From Alphaproteobacteria bacterium (GTDB taxonomy: Bacteria; Pseudomonadota; Alphaproteobacteria; RF32; CAG-239): a stretch of DNA of 7,534 bases. Every line of letters starts with the position of its first letter. Position 1 is the first letter of the stretch. The DNA is taken from positions 1 to 7,534 of the forward strand of contig JAGCFG010000028.1 of NCBI GenBank assembly GCA_017650255.1, given 5' to 3'. Below are positions 1 to 6,366 of the stretch, piece by piece. The notes below the pieces were generated by a model. That model made no database searches. It worked only from the letters and a program-made list of their open reading frames with translations, and had not been told where the DNA came from. Position numbers and translations under genes: made by a program.

Positions 1-465
1 CACTGCTTGTGCGGTGGTTGGACTGATTGTTTGGGAGCGGTTGGCAGAAGGAGCCACAATCGGGACACCGCTTTGTTTGATGAGTTCTAAGGCAACTTTG
101 TGGTTTGGCATTCTGACTGTTGCGGTTGGAAGTCCGGCGCAGGCCAAGTCCATTGCCTGTGATTTTTTGTTGCGTTTTAAGACCATGGTGAAAGGTCCGG
201 GCCAAAAGTGTTTTGCCAGTTCAAGCGCGCGGCTGTCGGTCTCAACAAAATCGTGCAGGGCATCAATTTCGGCAATATGGGAGATTAGGGGATTGAAAGA
301 GGGGCGCTCTTTGGCTTTGAAAATTGCGGCAACAGCCATTGGAATTGTGGCATTGGCGCCCAAACCATATACGGTTTCGGTCGGAAAAGCCACCAGGCCT
401 CCGTTTTTGATAATCTCTGCAGCCTGAGTTAAATTTTCTTTTGTTGGTGAAAATATGTTCTGCAT
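1..465 (-). CDS. tsaC: L-threonylcarbamoyladenylate synthase (TsaC/Sua5/YrdC family), 5' part only
   Basis: The 155 codons visible encode the start of a YrdC-fold enzyme. The family makes threonylcarbamoyl-AMP from threonine, bicarbonate and ATP in the cytoplasm; the TsaB/TsaD/TsaE machinery then transfers this group to A37 of ANN-decoding tRNAs to give t6A. Motifs seen in order are GGLVAFPTETVYGLGANA (residues 22-39), KAKERPSFNPLI (50-61), WPGPFTMVLKR (88-98), TATVRMP (114-120) and APSANRSQTISPTTAQAV (138-155). These are the family hallmarks, including the Lys/Arg-rich KxR and the SxN nucleotide-binding segment. The ATG at 465 follows a GGAG Shine-Dalgarno with good spacing. The gene leaves the window at position 1, so I cannot tell whether it is the short TsaC form (about 190 residues) or the long Sua5 form (about 320-350). 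It starts only 11 bases after the stop of the HNH-like gene, so the two are probably co-transcribed. Family assignment is firm. Confidence 0.95.
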   Translation of the reverse strand, partial: MQNIFSPTKENLTQAAEIIKNGGLVAFPTETVYGLGANATIPMAVAAIFKAKERPSFNPLISHIAEIDALHDFVETDSRALELAKHFWPGPFTMVLKRNKKSQAMDLACAGLPTATVRMPNHKVALELIKQSGVPIVAPSANRSQTISPTTAQAV

Positions 466-476
466 TGTTGTCTCCG

Positions 477-1577
477 TTATTGTCTGCCGCCTTTGTTGAT
501 ATATTGTTTTTTGGTTTTGTTTCTCGGGTTTTCGCTTTCCAAATTGATATATTCCAAAAACTGTCCGATTTTGTTCAAAAAAATCAAATTGTCGGCATGA
601 GGTGGCTGCGGAACAATTTGTCTTTTTGGGTTGTCAAAATCGTACACAATATAGTTTTCAAAATTGAGCATTGCCGCGCAGTAGCTCGGTAGCATAATCT
701 TTTCGTACATTTTTATGTCGTTGTCAATATTTATTACTCTTTCAAGTTTGTGTTTGAGCCGATGAGCGTTTTTTTCGATTATGGTTAATGAGCGAGGGTG
801 GTTTACTTCGTGGTAGGATTTTATGTTGTTGGGGCAATATACCGGATTTTTGTGGTCAACATCAAAACCGGGGCCGGTTATGGTTTGGCCTTTATAATTG
901 AGGACAAAACTTTCGGCATTGCCCTTGGTGCGCATATTTTCGATTAGAGCGGCGGCATATTCGGGGTGGACGGCGTTTGAACACAAAAGCTCGTAGAACT
1001 CGTCTTCGTTGCTGCGAATAAATCTTTTTACAAAACCTTTTTGTTCGTGATATTTGGCAAATTCTTCGTAGCAAAAATCTTTTATAAAATCTCTAAAGTC
1101 GGATATCCCCATAGATTTTATTACCTCCGGAGCAATTTTTTGGTCTATCAAATGCACAAGCAGGGGATATTCTATTGACCTATAGCTCGGGTAGTCGCGC
1201 ATCTCTGCCCAATATACGGAATCTTTTAAGGCTTGATCATAAAGCATTATGTTATACATGTTGCCGTCGTTTTTGTGCGAGTTGCGTCTGGCTTTGATGT
1301 ATTTTTTTGACATATATTCGCTGTTGACGTTTGAGATGTTGCCGTTGCAGTCGTCGCGGATGAGGAGCTTGTGTTCCGGCGAGATTGGGTTGGCAGAGGC
1401 AATTTGCAATGAGCAATTGTTGTTGATTATATAACTGCGCAATATTTCCAACAGGCGGTTTTTGGTTTCTGCCGAAGTGTCAGAGGACAAGACTTTTAAG
1501 GCCTTATCGCATATAAAATCGGAATATTCTATTTGTTGTTTTGCTCTTTTTATTTCGCGCCTGTTTTTGCCGGACAT
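477..1577 (-). CDS. Hypothetical protein with HNH-like endonuclease motif
   Basis: This is a 366-residue protein that I do not recognise as a named family. From about residue 227 (YKGQTITGPGFDVDHKNPVY) through residue 279 it carries an HNH-like (His-Me finger) pattern. Asp241-His242 sit in a beta-hairpin-like segment (candidate general base), followed by Asn259-His260 in VNHPRSLTII and a helix NAHRLKHKLE with His272 and His276 as candidate metal ligands. The Cys pairs of zinc-knuckle HNH proteins are absent. The N-terminal 220 residues are mostly charged and probably helical, with no signal peptide or membrane segment. I chose the ATG at 1577 because AAGGA lies 7 bases upstream. A GTG at 1625 in the same frame would add 16 residues, but it lies at the edge of the candidate promoter and lacks a ribosome site. 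The gene is transcribed divergently from pepA and sits just upstream of tsaC. It could be a nuclease, a domesticated mobile-element remnant, or a protein that keeps only the fold. The coding call is strong and the nuclease call is moderate. Confidence 0.85.
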   Translation of the reverse strand: MSGKNRREIKRAKQQIEYSDFICDKALKVLSSDTSAETKNRLLEILRSYIINNNCSLQIASANPISPEHKLLIRDDCNGNISNVNSEYMSKKYIKARRNSHKNDGNMYNIMLYDQALKDSVYWAEMRDYPSYRSIEYPLLVHLIDQKIAPEVIKSMGISDFRDFIKDFCYEEFAKYHEQKGFVKRFIRSNEDEFYELLCSNAVHPEYAAALIENMRTKGNAESFVLNYKGQTITGPGFDVDHKNPVYCPNNIKSYHEVNHPRSLTIIEKNAHRLKHKLERVINIDNDIKMYEKIMLPSYCAAMLNFENYIVYDFDNPKRQIVPQPPHADNLIFLNKIGQFLEYINLESENPRNKTKKQYINKGGRQ

Positions 1578-1584
1578 GATTATT

Positions 1585-1589
1585 TCCTT
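1585..1589 (-). promoter_or_regulatory. Ribosome binding site that decides the start of the HNH-like gene
   Basis: Reading the minus strand, AAGGA lies 7 bases before the ATG at 1577. No comparable site precedes the in-frame GTG at 1625, so translation most likely starts at 1577. Confidence 0.7.
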
Positions 1590-1615
1590 GTTGCTGTATT
1601 TCGTCAATTTGTCCA

Positions 1616-1644
1616 AATATAACACAAATTTTTTAAATTGTCTA
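1616..1644 (-). promoter_or_regulatory. Candidate sigma-70 promoter for the HNH-like gene and tsaC
   Basis: On the minus strand TAGACA (1639-1644, 5 of 6 to consensus) is followed after exactly 17 bases by TATATT (1616-1621, 5 of 6). Transcription would start near 1608-1610, about 30 bases before the ATG at 1577. The spacing and direction fit well, but the region is very AT-rich, so chance matches are possible. Plus-strand hexamers for pepA overlap the same bases. Confidence 0.5.
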
Positions 1645-1701
1645 AACTTTTATTTAATTTTTTTGATTTATTTTTCTTTCAAAAGAAAGGGAGATTGAAT
1701 T

Positions 1702-3156
1702 ATGACAGAATTTACATTTGATAATAAAAATGCCGCAAAGAGTGGTTGCAAGGTTATTTTGACGGCAACAAGTGCTGTTAAGTGTGGAAAGTTTTGCTCG
1801 GAACAGAGTTTGAAAAAACTTAAAAAAGCTGTTAAAAATGAGGGGTTTGAGGCAAATTTCGGCGAAGTTGTCAGCATTTTTGACGGAGAAGAAAAAATTA
1901 TTCTTCTTGGAATGGGAAAAGACAATAGCTTGTTTGATATTCAACTTTTGGGCGGAAAACTTTATAAACAAATTGCAAACGCGACTTGTGTTGATATGTT
2001 GGTAGCAAAAAGCCAAAAACTTTCGGCATCGGAAGTTGCTTGCAATTTGGCTTTTGGTATTGAGTTGGGCGGATATAGTTTTGATAAATATTTTACCACT
2101 AAAAAGCAGGAAGATTTTCCAAAGCTGGAAAAAGTGAATTTTTATTGTGATGACGAAAAAATATCTTTAAGCGAATACAATAACTTACACTCTGTAGCTA
2201 ATGCAGTGCGTTATGCTCGCGATTTGTGCAATGAACCGGCAAATTATTTGACACCGCAGGTTTTTGCAGAAGATATAAAAAGGCTAGAGTATCTGGGATT
2301 AAAAGTGAAAATTTTGGAAGAAAAGCAAATTAGGGCAGAAAATATGAATATGCTGCTTTCGGTTGCACAAGGCTCGCACAATTCGCCGCGTGTTGTGGTT
2401 GTGCGCTGGGAAGGTGACAAAAAATCGACCGAGCCTGAAATTGGTTTGGTAGGTAAGGGCGTTACTTTTGACTCCGGCGGAATTTCGCTTAAGCCTTCTG
2501 CGAGAATGGGGGATATGAAAGGTGATATGACCGGTGCGGCGGTTGTTGTTTCTGTTATGAAAGCGGCGGCTCTTTGCAAGCTGAAAAGAAATATGACGGC
2601 GGTTGTCGGTTTGGTTGAAAATATGCCTTCTGGACATGCTTCGCGCCCTGGAGATGTTGTAAAATCGATGTCGGGACAAACGGTGGAGATTATTGACACC
2701 GATGCCGAGGGACGTTTGGTTTTGGGTGATTGTTTGTGGTATTTGCAACAAAAATATAATGCAAAAAACATTATCGATGTTGCCACTTTGACAGGCTCGA
2801 CAATGAGAACATTCGGTTTTGAATATGCCGGACTTTTCAGCAACAATGACAAGCTGGCGCAAAAGCTTTTTGAGGATGGCGAAAAAAGCGGCGAAAAAGT
2901 TTGGCGCCTGCCGGTAACAAAAGAGTATGACAAGCTGATGGATTCTGATATTGCCGATATGAAAAACCTTGGCCCGGTTAATGCCGGAGGGATTACGGCG
3001 GCTTGTTTTTTGCAAAGATTTGTAAATTCGCAAAATGCTTGGGCGCACTTGGATATTGCCGGTGTTGACAAAGACGATAAGGGACATCCCCTAACGCCAA
3101 AAGGGGCAACGGCTTTCGGGGTGCGAATTTTGAGCAAGTTTGTCGGTTGCTACTAA
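1702..3156 (+). CDS. pepA: Leucyl aminopeptidase (peptidase family M17)
   Basis: This is a 484-residue cytoplasmic two-metal exopeptidase that removes N-terminal residues, preferably leucine, from peptides in the last steps of protein turnover. Its length is close to E. coli PepA (503). The N-terminal macrodomain-like part (about 1-165) is divergent. The catalytic domain is clear: VGKGVTFDSGGISLKP (250-265), MKGDMTGAA (272-280), DTDAEGRLVLGD (332-343), ATLTGS (361-366) and PKGATAFGVRIL (466-477). By alignment to the family, the metal ligands are Lys252, Asp257, Asp275, Asp334 and Glu336, and the catalytic pair is Lys264 and Arg338; all are present. The family signature normally reads NTDAEGRL, and here the first Asn is Asp332. 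The ATG at 1702 follows AAGGGAG (1687-1693) with 8 bases between. Candidate promoter hexamers TTGTCC (1609-1614) and TTTAAA (1632-1637) are 17 bases apart but weak. The gene is monocistronic, ending at a terminator 14 bases past the stop. E. coli PepA also binds DNA (Xer recombination, carAB control), and nothing here shows whether this one does. Confidence 0.97.
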   Translation: MTEFTFDNKNAAKSGCKVILTATSAVKCGKFCSEQSLKKLKKAVKNEGFEANFGEVVSIFDGEEKIILLGMGKDNSLFDIQLLGGKLYKQIANATCVDMLVAKSQKLSASEVACNLAFGIELGGYSFDKYFTTKKQEDFPKLEKVNFYCDDEKISLSEYNNLHSVANAVRYARDLCNEPANYLTPQVFAEDIKRLEYLGLKVKILEEKQIRAENMNMLLSVAQGSHNSPRVVVVRWEGDKKSTEPEIGLVGKGVTFDSGGISLKPSARMGDMKGDMTGAAVVVSVMKAAALCKLKRNMTAVVGLVENMPSGHASRPGDVVKSMSGQTVEIIDTDAEGRLVLGDCLWYLQQKYNAKNIIDVATLTGSTMRTFGFEYAGLFSNNDKLAQKLFEDGEKSGEKVWRLPVTKEYDKLMDSDIADMKNLGPVNAGGITAACFLQRFVNSQNAWAHLDIAGVDKDDKGHPLTPKGATAFGVRILSKFVGCY

Positions 3157-3170
3157 AAGCGCAAAAAACT

Positions 3171-3200
3171 AAAAAAGGCTCTCGGAAGAGGGCTTTTTTT
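3171..3200 (+). terminator. Intrinsic terminator after pepA
   Basis: CTCTC (3179-3183) pairs with GAGGG (3188-3192, one G-U pair) around a GGAA tetraloop. G3177 pairs with C3193, leaving G3178 bulged, and the flanking A6 (3171-3176) faces the T run 3194-3200. The A run and T run on opposite sides would let it also act on minus-strand transcripts. Confidence 0.85.
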
Positions 3201-3219
3201 GTGAGGTTGTCAAAATTGA

Positions 3220-3248
3220 TTGCAATTTGTTTTTTTGAGATTTATAAA
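3220..3248 (+). promoter_or_regulatory. Candidate promoter for the small membrane protein pair
   Basis: TTGCAA (3220-3225, 4 of 6) and TATAAA (3243-3248, 5 of 6) are separated by 17 bases, just downstream of the pepA terminator and about 40 bases before the ATG at 3288. Transcription would start near 3255. The position makes sense, since the preceding terminator isolates these genes from pepA, but the local AT richness makes the match only suggestive. Confidence 0.4.
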
Positions 3249-3287
3249 AAGGGCAATATTTTATTATTGTGTTTAAAATTTCTTATT

Positions 3288-3581
3288 ATGGAAGATGAAA
3301 ATATTAAAATTAAAGATGTTATTACGTTTATTGTCATTTTGTGCGTAATGATTGCTTATGTTTTTTTATCAGCTTGTATAATTGCCGGCTTAGCGGTTGT
3401 TGTCCCCTGGTTTGTGTTGACGGCTTTGCCGCCGGTGCTTGCCGGTTGCTCTGATTTTTGCAGCGTGATGGTATATTTGATTATATTCGGAGTGCTGGCG
3501 CTTGTGATATTGTTTACGCTTCTGTTTTTGTGCTGGTTAGGCACAAGACTTCCGGGGGTTCTAGCGGACAAGCTGCTGTGA
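3288..3581 (+). CDS. Small membrane protein of unknown function (first of pair)
   Basis: This is a 97-residue protein of no family I recognise. A short charged N-terminus (MEDENIKIKD) precedes a long hydrophobic stretch at about residues 11-52, which could be one long helix or two with a break near Pro40. A short polar turn with Cys54, Asp56 and Cys58 follows, then a second hydrophobic segment at about 60-84 and a short tail (GTRLPGVLADKLL). There is no signal peptidase site or lipobox. The frame is open upstream to 3147, but that extension would overlap the end of pepA and run through its terminator, so I take the ATG at 3288. No Shine-Dalgarno is visible before it. The next gene follows after 36 bases without a terminator, so the two are probably one transcript. 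It is likely an inner-membrane protein. Its hydrophobic pattern and clean reading frame support a real gene, but no role can be assigned. Confidence 0.65.
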   Translation: MEDENIKIKDVITFIVILCVMIAYVFLSACIIAGLAVVVPWFVLTALPPVLAGCSDFCSVMVYLIIFGVLALVILFTLLFLCWLGTRLPGVLADKLL

Positions 3582-3617
3582 TAAAAAGTAAGTTTTTTGT
3601 GTTTTAATAAAATTATT

Positions 3618-3914
3618 ATGAAAAAGAAAAAATTGAAGAAAAACAAGAAAAAAGCCAAAAGGCAAAAAAAGCTGAAAAAAGTGCTGAAAAACATGGGCGA
3701 ATGTCTTTTGATATTTGTTGCGGGTTTTGGCTATGTCGCAGTTGTTTTGGTGTTTGTGTGGCTGTTGAGAAAATTAGGCGCAAATTATCCGGACTCTCAG
3801 CTGGTGATGATTGCACTTGCTTTAACTATCCTGCTGCCAATTATTATCGGGTTGTTGATTTTGGCCGGTTTTCGTCTGTGGCTGGCTTTTGCGGAGTGGC
3901 GTAGAAACAAATGA
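3618..3914 (+). CDS. Small membrane protein with lysine-rich N-terminus (second of pair)
   Basis: This is a 98-residue protein of unrecognised family. Sixteen of the first 25 residues are Lys or Arg, followed by two hydrophobic segments at about 29-50 and 62-85, a polar turn (KLGANYPDSQ) between them and a charged tail (EWRRNK). By the positive-inside rule both ends should face the cytoplasm. The basic tail could contact nucleic acid or acidic lipid, but that is speculation. The ATG at 3618 is preferred over an in-frame TTG at 3597; neither has a Shine-Dalgarno. An internal ATG (codon 26) would drop the basic tail, again without a ribosome site. Size and two-helix layout resemble the preceding gene, and the end of helix 2 is loosely alike (LLFLCWLGTRL versus LLILAGFRLWL), so distant paralogy is possible. 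A strong terminator starts 20 bases after the stop. A dnaX-like slippery heptamer lies at 3665-3671. Confidence 0.65.
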   Translation: MKKKKLKKNKKKAKRQKKLKKVLKNMGECLLIFVAGFGYVAVVLVFVWLLRKLGANYPDSQLVMIALALTILLPIIIGLLILAGFRLWLAFAEWRRNK

Positions 3915-3934
3915 GCCCGACAAATTGAACTTTG

Positions 3935-3974
3935 ACGCATTTCTTCTCTTAAAAAGGGGAGAAATGCGTTTTTT
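3935..3974 (+). terminator. Strong intrinsic terminator after the small membrane protein pair
   Basis: ACGCATTTCT (3935-3944) pairs perfectly with AGAAATGCGT (3960-3969). The stem continues with TCTC against GGGG (two G-U pairs) and closes on a 7-base loop (3949-3955). T3969-3974 forms the U tract. This separates the pair from yqeY. Confidence 0.92.
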
Positions 3975-4037
3975 GTTGCTTTTAAATGTTGAGGAGTGTA
4001 TTTATTATGCAATAAATGGTATTTTAAGGAGAAAAAA

Positions 4038-4493
4038 ATGTTAAGAGATGATGTGCAAAATGCTATCAAAGAGGCTATGAAAAACCACGAGGCAGAGAGA
4101 TTGAGTACCGCCAGAATGATTTTGGCCGGTATTAAGGAAAAAGATGTCGATGCCAGAGGAAAAGGTAAAGAATGTGCCGCAGAGGCTGATTTGATGTCGA
4201 TGATGCAAACAATGATTAAACAGCGCCAAGAATCGGCAAAAATGTACAGAGACGGCAACAGACCGGAATTGGCCGAAAAAGAAGAGCAGGAAATTAAGAT
4301 TATAGAAGGCTTTTTGCCCAAACAAATGTCCGATGCCGAGGTAGATGCCGCAATTGCGGATGTTATTGCCGAGTTGGGTGCAAGCTCGATGAAGGATATG
4401 GGCGCGGTTATGGCAAAAATGCGTGAAAAATATGCTGGACAAATGGATTTTGGTGCAGCTAGCGGAAAAATTAGGGCCGCATTGAATAAATAA
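4038..4493 (+). CDS. yqeY: GatB/YqeY domain-containing protein
   Basis: This is a 151-residue cytoplasmic protein of the usual family length. The hallmark middle section MIKQRQESAKMYRDGNRPEL is followed by AEKEEQEIKIIEGFLPKQMS and the C-terminal SMKDMGAVMAKMREKYAGQMDFG. The domain is related to the C-terminal tail of GatB, the tRNA-dependent amidotransferase subunit that contacts tRNA. The stand-alone protein's job is not established, and tRNA binding is only an inference from that kinship. The frame stays open upstream to 3996, but the ATG at 4038 has TAAGGAG (4025-4031) six bases before it and matches the family start (MLRDDVQNAIKEAM). The stop is 10 bases before dnaG, so the two are almost certainly co-transcribed; this pairing is common in alphaproteobacteria. 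A possible -10 element TATTAT (4003-4008) lies upstream, but I find no matching -35 and do not call a promoter. Confidence 0.95.
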   Translation: MLRDDVQNAIKEAMKNHEAERLSTARMILAGIKEKDVDARGKGKECAAEADLMSMMQTMIKQRQESAKMYRDGNRPELAEKEEQEIKIIEGFLPKQMSDAEVDAAIADVIAELGASSMKDMGAVMAKMREKYAGQMDFGAASGKIRAALNK

Positions 4494-4503
4494 TAGGACA
4501 GTT

Positions 4504-6318
4504 ATGGAAGACGCCGATTTTTACAGGTTTTTGGACGAGATTAGAGCCAAGGTTTCTTTGGCAGATGTCATCGCTGCAAAAGTAAAATTGACGCGCAAGG
4601 GACGCGAATATACCGGTTTGTGTCCTTTTCATAACGAAAAAACACCTTCTTTTACCGTCAACGAGGCAAAGGGGTTTTATCACTGTTTCGGGTGTGGTGC
4701 GCATGGTGATGTGATTAAGTTTGAAATGGAGGCAAATGGTTTGCCTTTTATGGATGCGGTTACAAAATTGGCGCACAAGGCAGGTTTGCAAGTGCCGAAG
4801 TTCAGCCGCGAAGACGGAGAAGAAAGCAAGCATCGCAGTTCTTGGTATGAAATTATGGAGCTAGCGGTCGGTTTTTTTGAAAAAAGTCTGCTGTTGCCGG
4901 TGGGTTCCGAAGCGCTTAATTATCTGAGCGGCAGAGGTTTTGATGAGAGCATAATTAAAAAATTTCGTTTGGGATATGCTCCCGATAACAACGGTTTGAG
5001 CGCATATCTGGCCTCTAAAAATGTGTCGGAAAGCGATATGATAGAACTGGGGCTGGCGGTTTTGTCGGAGAAGAACTCTAAAGTTTATGACTTTTTCAGA
5101 AACAGGGTGATTATCCCTATTATGGACAAGCGCTCGAGGATTATCGGTTTTGGCGGCAGGGTAATGGGCAATGAGCAGCCGAAATATTTGAACTCGCCGG
5201 AAACACCGATTTTTAACAAACGCAAGGTGCTGTATAATTTGAATTTTGCCCGCGACAAGGCTTATGAAAACAAAAAAATTGTTATCTGCGAAGGCTATAT
5301 GGATGTTATTGCGCAGGCAAAATACGGGTTTGATTATGCGGTGGCCCCTTTGGGAACGGCTTTGACCGAAGACCAGATACAAGAGGCGTGGAAAGTTTGT
5401 CCGGAGCCGACGCTTTGTTTTGACGGAGACGGAGCAGGTGTTAGGGCGGCAGTGCGCTCGGTGGACAGAGTTTTGCCGATTTTGAAGCCGGGGTATTCGC
5501 TGAAATATGTATTTTTGCCTGACAAAATGGACCCTGATGAGTTTTTGAAGGCCAGAGGGGCGGAAGAATATGCCAAGATGATTGATAATACAATGCCTTT
5601 AGCGGAGCTTTTGTGGCGAAAAAATATGCAGTTGCAGCCGACTGATACGCCCGAGCAAAAGGCAAAGTTTGAAAAAAATATTTATGATGAAGTTGCAAAA
5701 ATTACCGATGAAAAAGTTCGCGGATATTATATGCAGGATATGCGCAACAGGGTTTTTGAGGTGCTTAGAGGCGGAAAACAGGCTGTTCAAAAGCCGGCGT
5801 ATAAAAACCAGAACGAAAACAGAAAAATTGCGGCAAAAATCGGGGTTAAACGGACTTTGGATGAAAAAGTTGCAAGGTTTATTATGGCGGTTTTTGTATG
5901 TTGTCCGAAAATTATCGGTGAATTTGAAGAAAAAATCGGTATGTTTGAGATTAGGGATGCCGGTTTGAGTGTTTTTTGGGAGAAATTGGCGGAAATAAAC
6001 AGAGATAACGAAAATCTTGATGCCGAGAAGCTTATGCAAGAGTTGGCAAAGCAAAATTTGGACAAGTTTGCAGCCTCGCTGTGGGAGCTGAAAATGCTAA
6101 AACAGCAAAATTTGGGTATTATCAAGTTAAGAGAAGAAGTTAGTAATAAAATTTTGGAAATGCAACTTGGGCAAATTGAAAAAGAGATTAAAGAATGTAT
6201 TTTTAAATTGGAAAATGCCGAGTCGCTCGATCAAGGTGTTTATGAACGACTCGAAACTTTGAAAAAAGATCGTCAAAATTTGTTGTCGGAAAAAATCACA
6301 GGCCTTGATAATGCTTGA
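4504..6318 (+). CDS. dnaG: DNA primase
   Basis: This is a 604-residue primase, close to the usual DnaG length (about 580-640). It makes the short RNA primers for Okazaki fragments and leading-strand starts, acting with DnaB helicase at the fork. The zinc-binding domain holds Cys40, His43, Cys61 and Cys64 (CPFH and CFGC), the CHC2 type. The RNA polymerase core follows, with FFRNRVIIPIMDKRSRIIGF at 197-216, GGRVMGNEQPKYLNSPET (217-234) and the Toprim metal residues: Glu263 in CEGYMDV, and Asp307 and Asp309 in FDGDGAG. A polar Lys/Asn-rich linker (about 424-454) leads into a helical C-terminal domain (455-604), the expected DnaB-binding part and less conserved. The ATG at 4504 has AGGA (4495-4498) five bases upstream. 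It lies between yqeY and rpoD, the classic primase/sigma-factor arrangement. All catalytic residues are present and I see nothing broken. Confidence 0.98.
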   Translation: MEDADFYRFLDEIRAKVSLADVIAAKVKLTRKGREYTGLCPFHNEKTPSFTVNEAKGFYHCFGCGAHGDVIKFEMEANGLPFMDAVTKLAHKAGLQVPKFSREDGEESKHRSSWYEIMELAVGFFEKSLLLPVGSEALNYLSGRGFDESIIKKFRLGYAPDNNGLSAYLASKNVSESDMIELGLAVLSEKNSKVYDFFRNRVIIPIMDKRSRIIGFGGRVMGNEQPKYLNSPETPIFNKRKVLYNLNFARDKAYENKKIVICEGYMDVIAQAKYGFDYAVAPLGTALTEDQIQEAWKVCPEPTLCFDGDGAGVRAAVRSVDRVLPILKPGYSLKYVFLPDKMDPDEFLKARGAEEYAKMIDNTMPLAELLWRKNMQLQPTDTPEQKAKFEKNIYDEVAKITDEKVRGYYMQDMRNRVFEVLRGGKQAVQKPAYKNQNENRKIAAKIGVKRTLDEKVARFIMAVFVCCPKIIGEFEEKIGMFEIRDAGLSVFWEKLAEINRDNENLDAEKLMQELAKQNLDKFAASLWELKMLKQQNLGIIKLREEVSNKILEMQLGQIEKEIKECIFKLENAESLDQGVYERLETLKKDRQNLLSEKITGLDNA

Positions 6319-6366
6319 AAATATCCAGATTTTACTAAACGAAAAGTTTTAGAGCAGATATTTTTT
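6318..6366 (+). terminator. Weak AT-rich terminator-like structure after dnaG
   Basis: AAAATATC (6318-6325) can pair with GATATTTT (6357-6364). Inside it CTAAAC (6335-6340) pairs with GTTTTAG (6346-6352, one bulged T). A T6 run ends at 6366. The stem has few G-C pairs and an unpaired interior, so it may only partly stop transcription into rpoD, if at all. The right arm can instead pair downstream (see the inverted repeat at 6356-6400). Confidence 0.3.

Noticed and set aside
14..427. Plus-strand open frame at the left end
   Set aside because: It is antisense to tsaC, whose motifs are unmistakable, and shows no family motif itself.
1676..1689. Small hairpin CTTTC-AAAA-GAAAG touching the pepA ribosome site
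   Set aside because: Only five pairs, three of them A-T; it is the kind of match expected by chance in this tract.
2244..3137. Long open frame on the minus strand (about 297 codons) opposite pepA
   Set aside because: It lies wholly antisense to a well-matched M17 catalytic domain, has no ribosome site, and its composition is that of a codon shadow.
3147..3287. 47-codon upstream extension of the first small membrane gene
   Set aside because: It overlaps the pepA end and would translate through an intrinsic terminator, with no ribosome site.
3157..4037. Possible toxin-antitoxin or holin identity for the two small membrane proteins
   Set aside because: Size and hydrophobicity alone do not support it; no antitoxin-like DNA-binding protein, endolysin or phage neighbour is present.
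4861..5382. Minus-strand open frame within dnaG
   Set aside because: It is antisense to the conserved primase core, with no start signal or recognisable domain.
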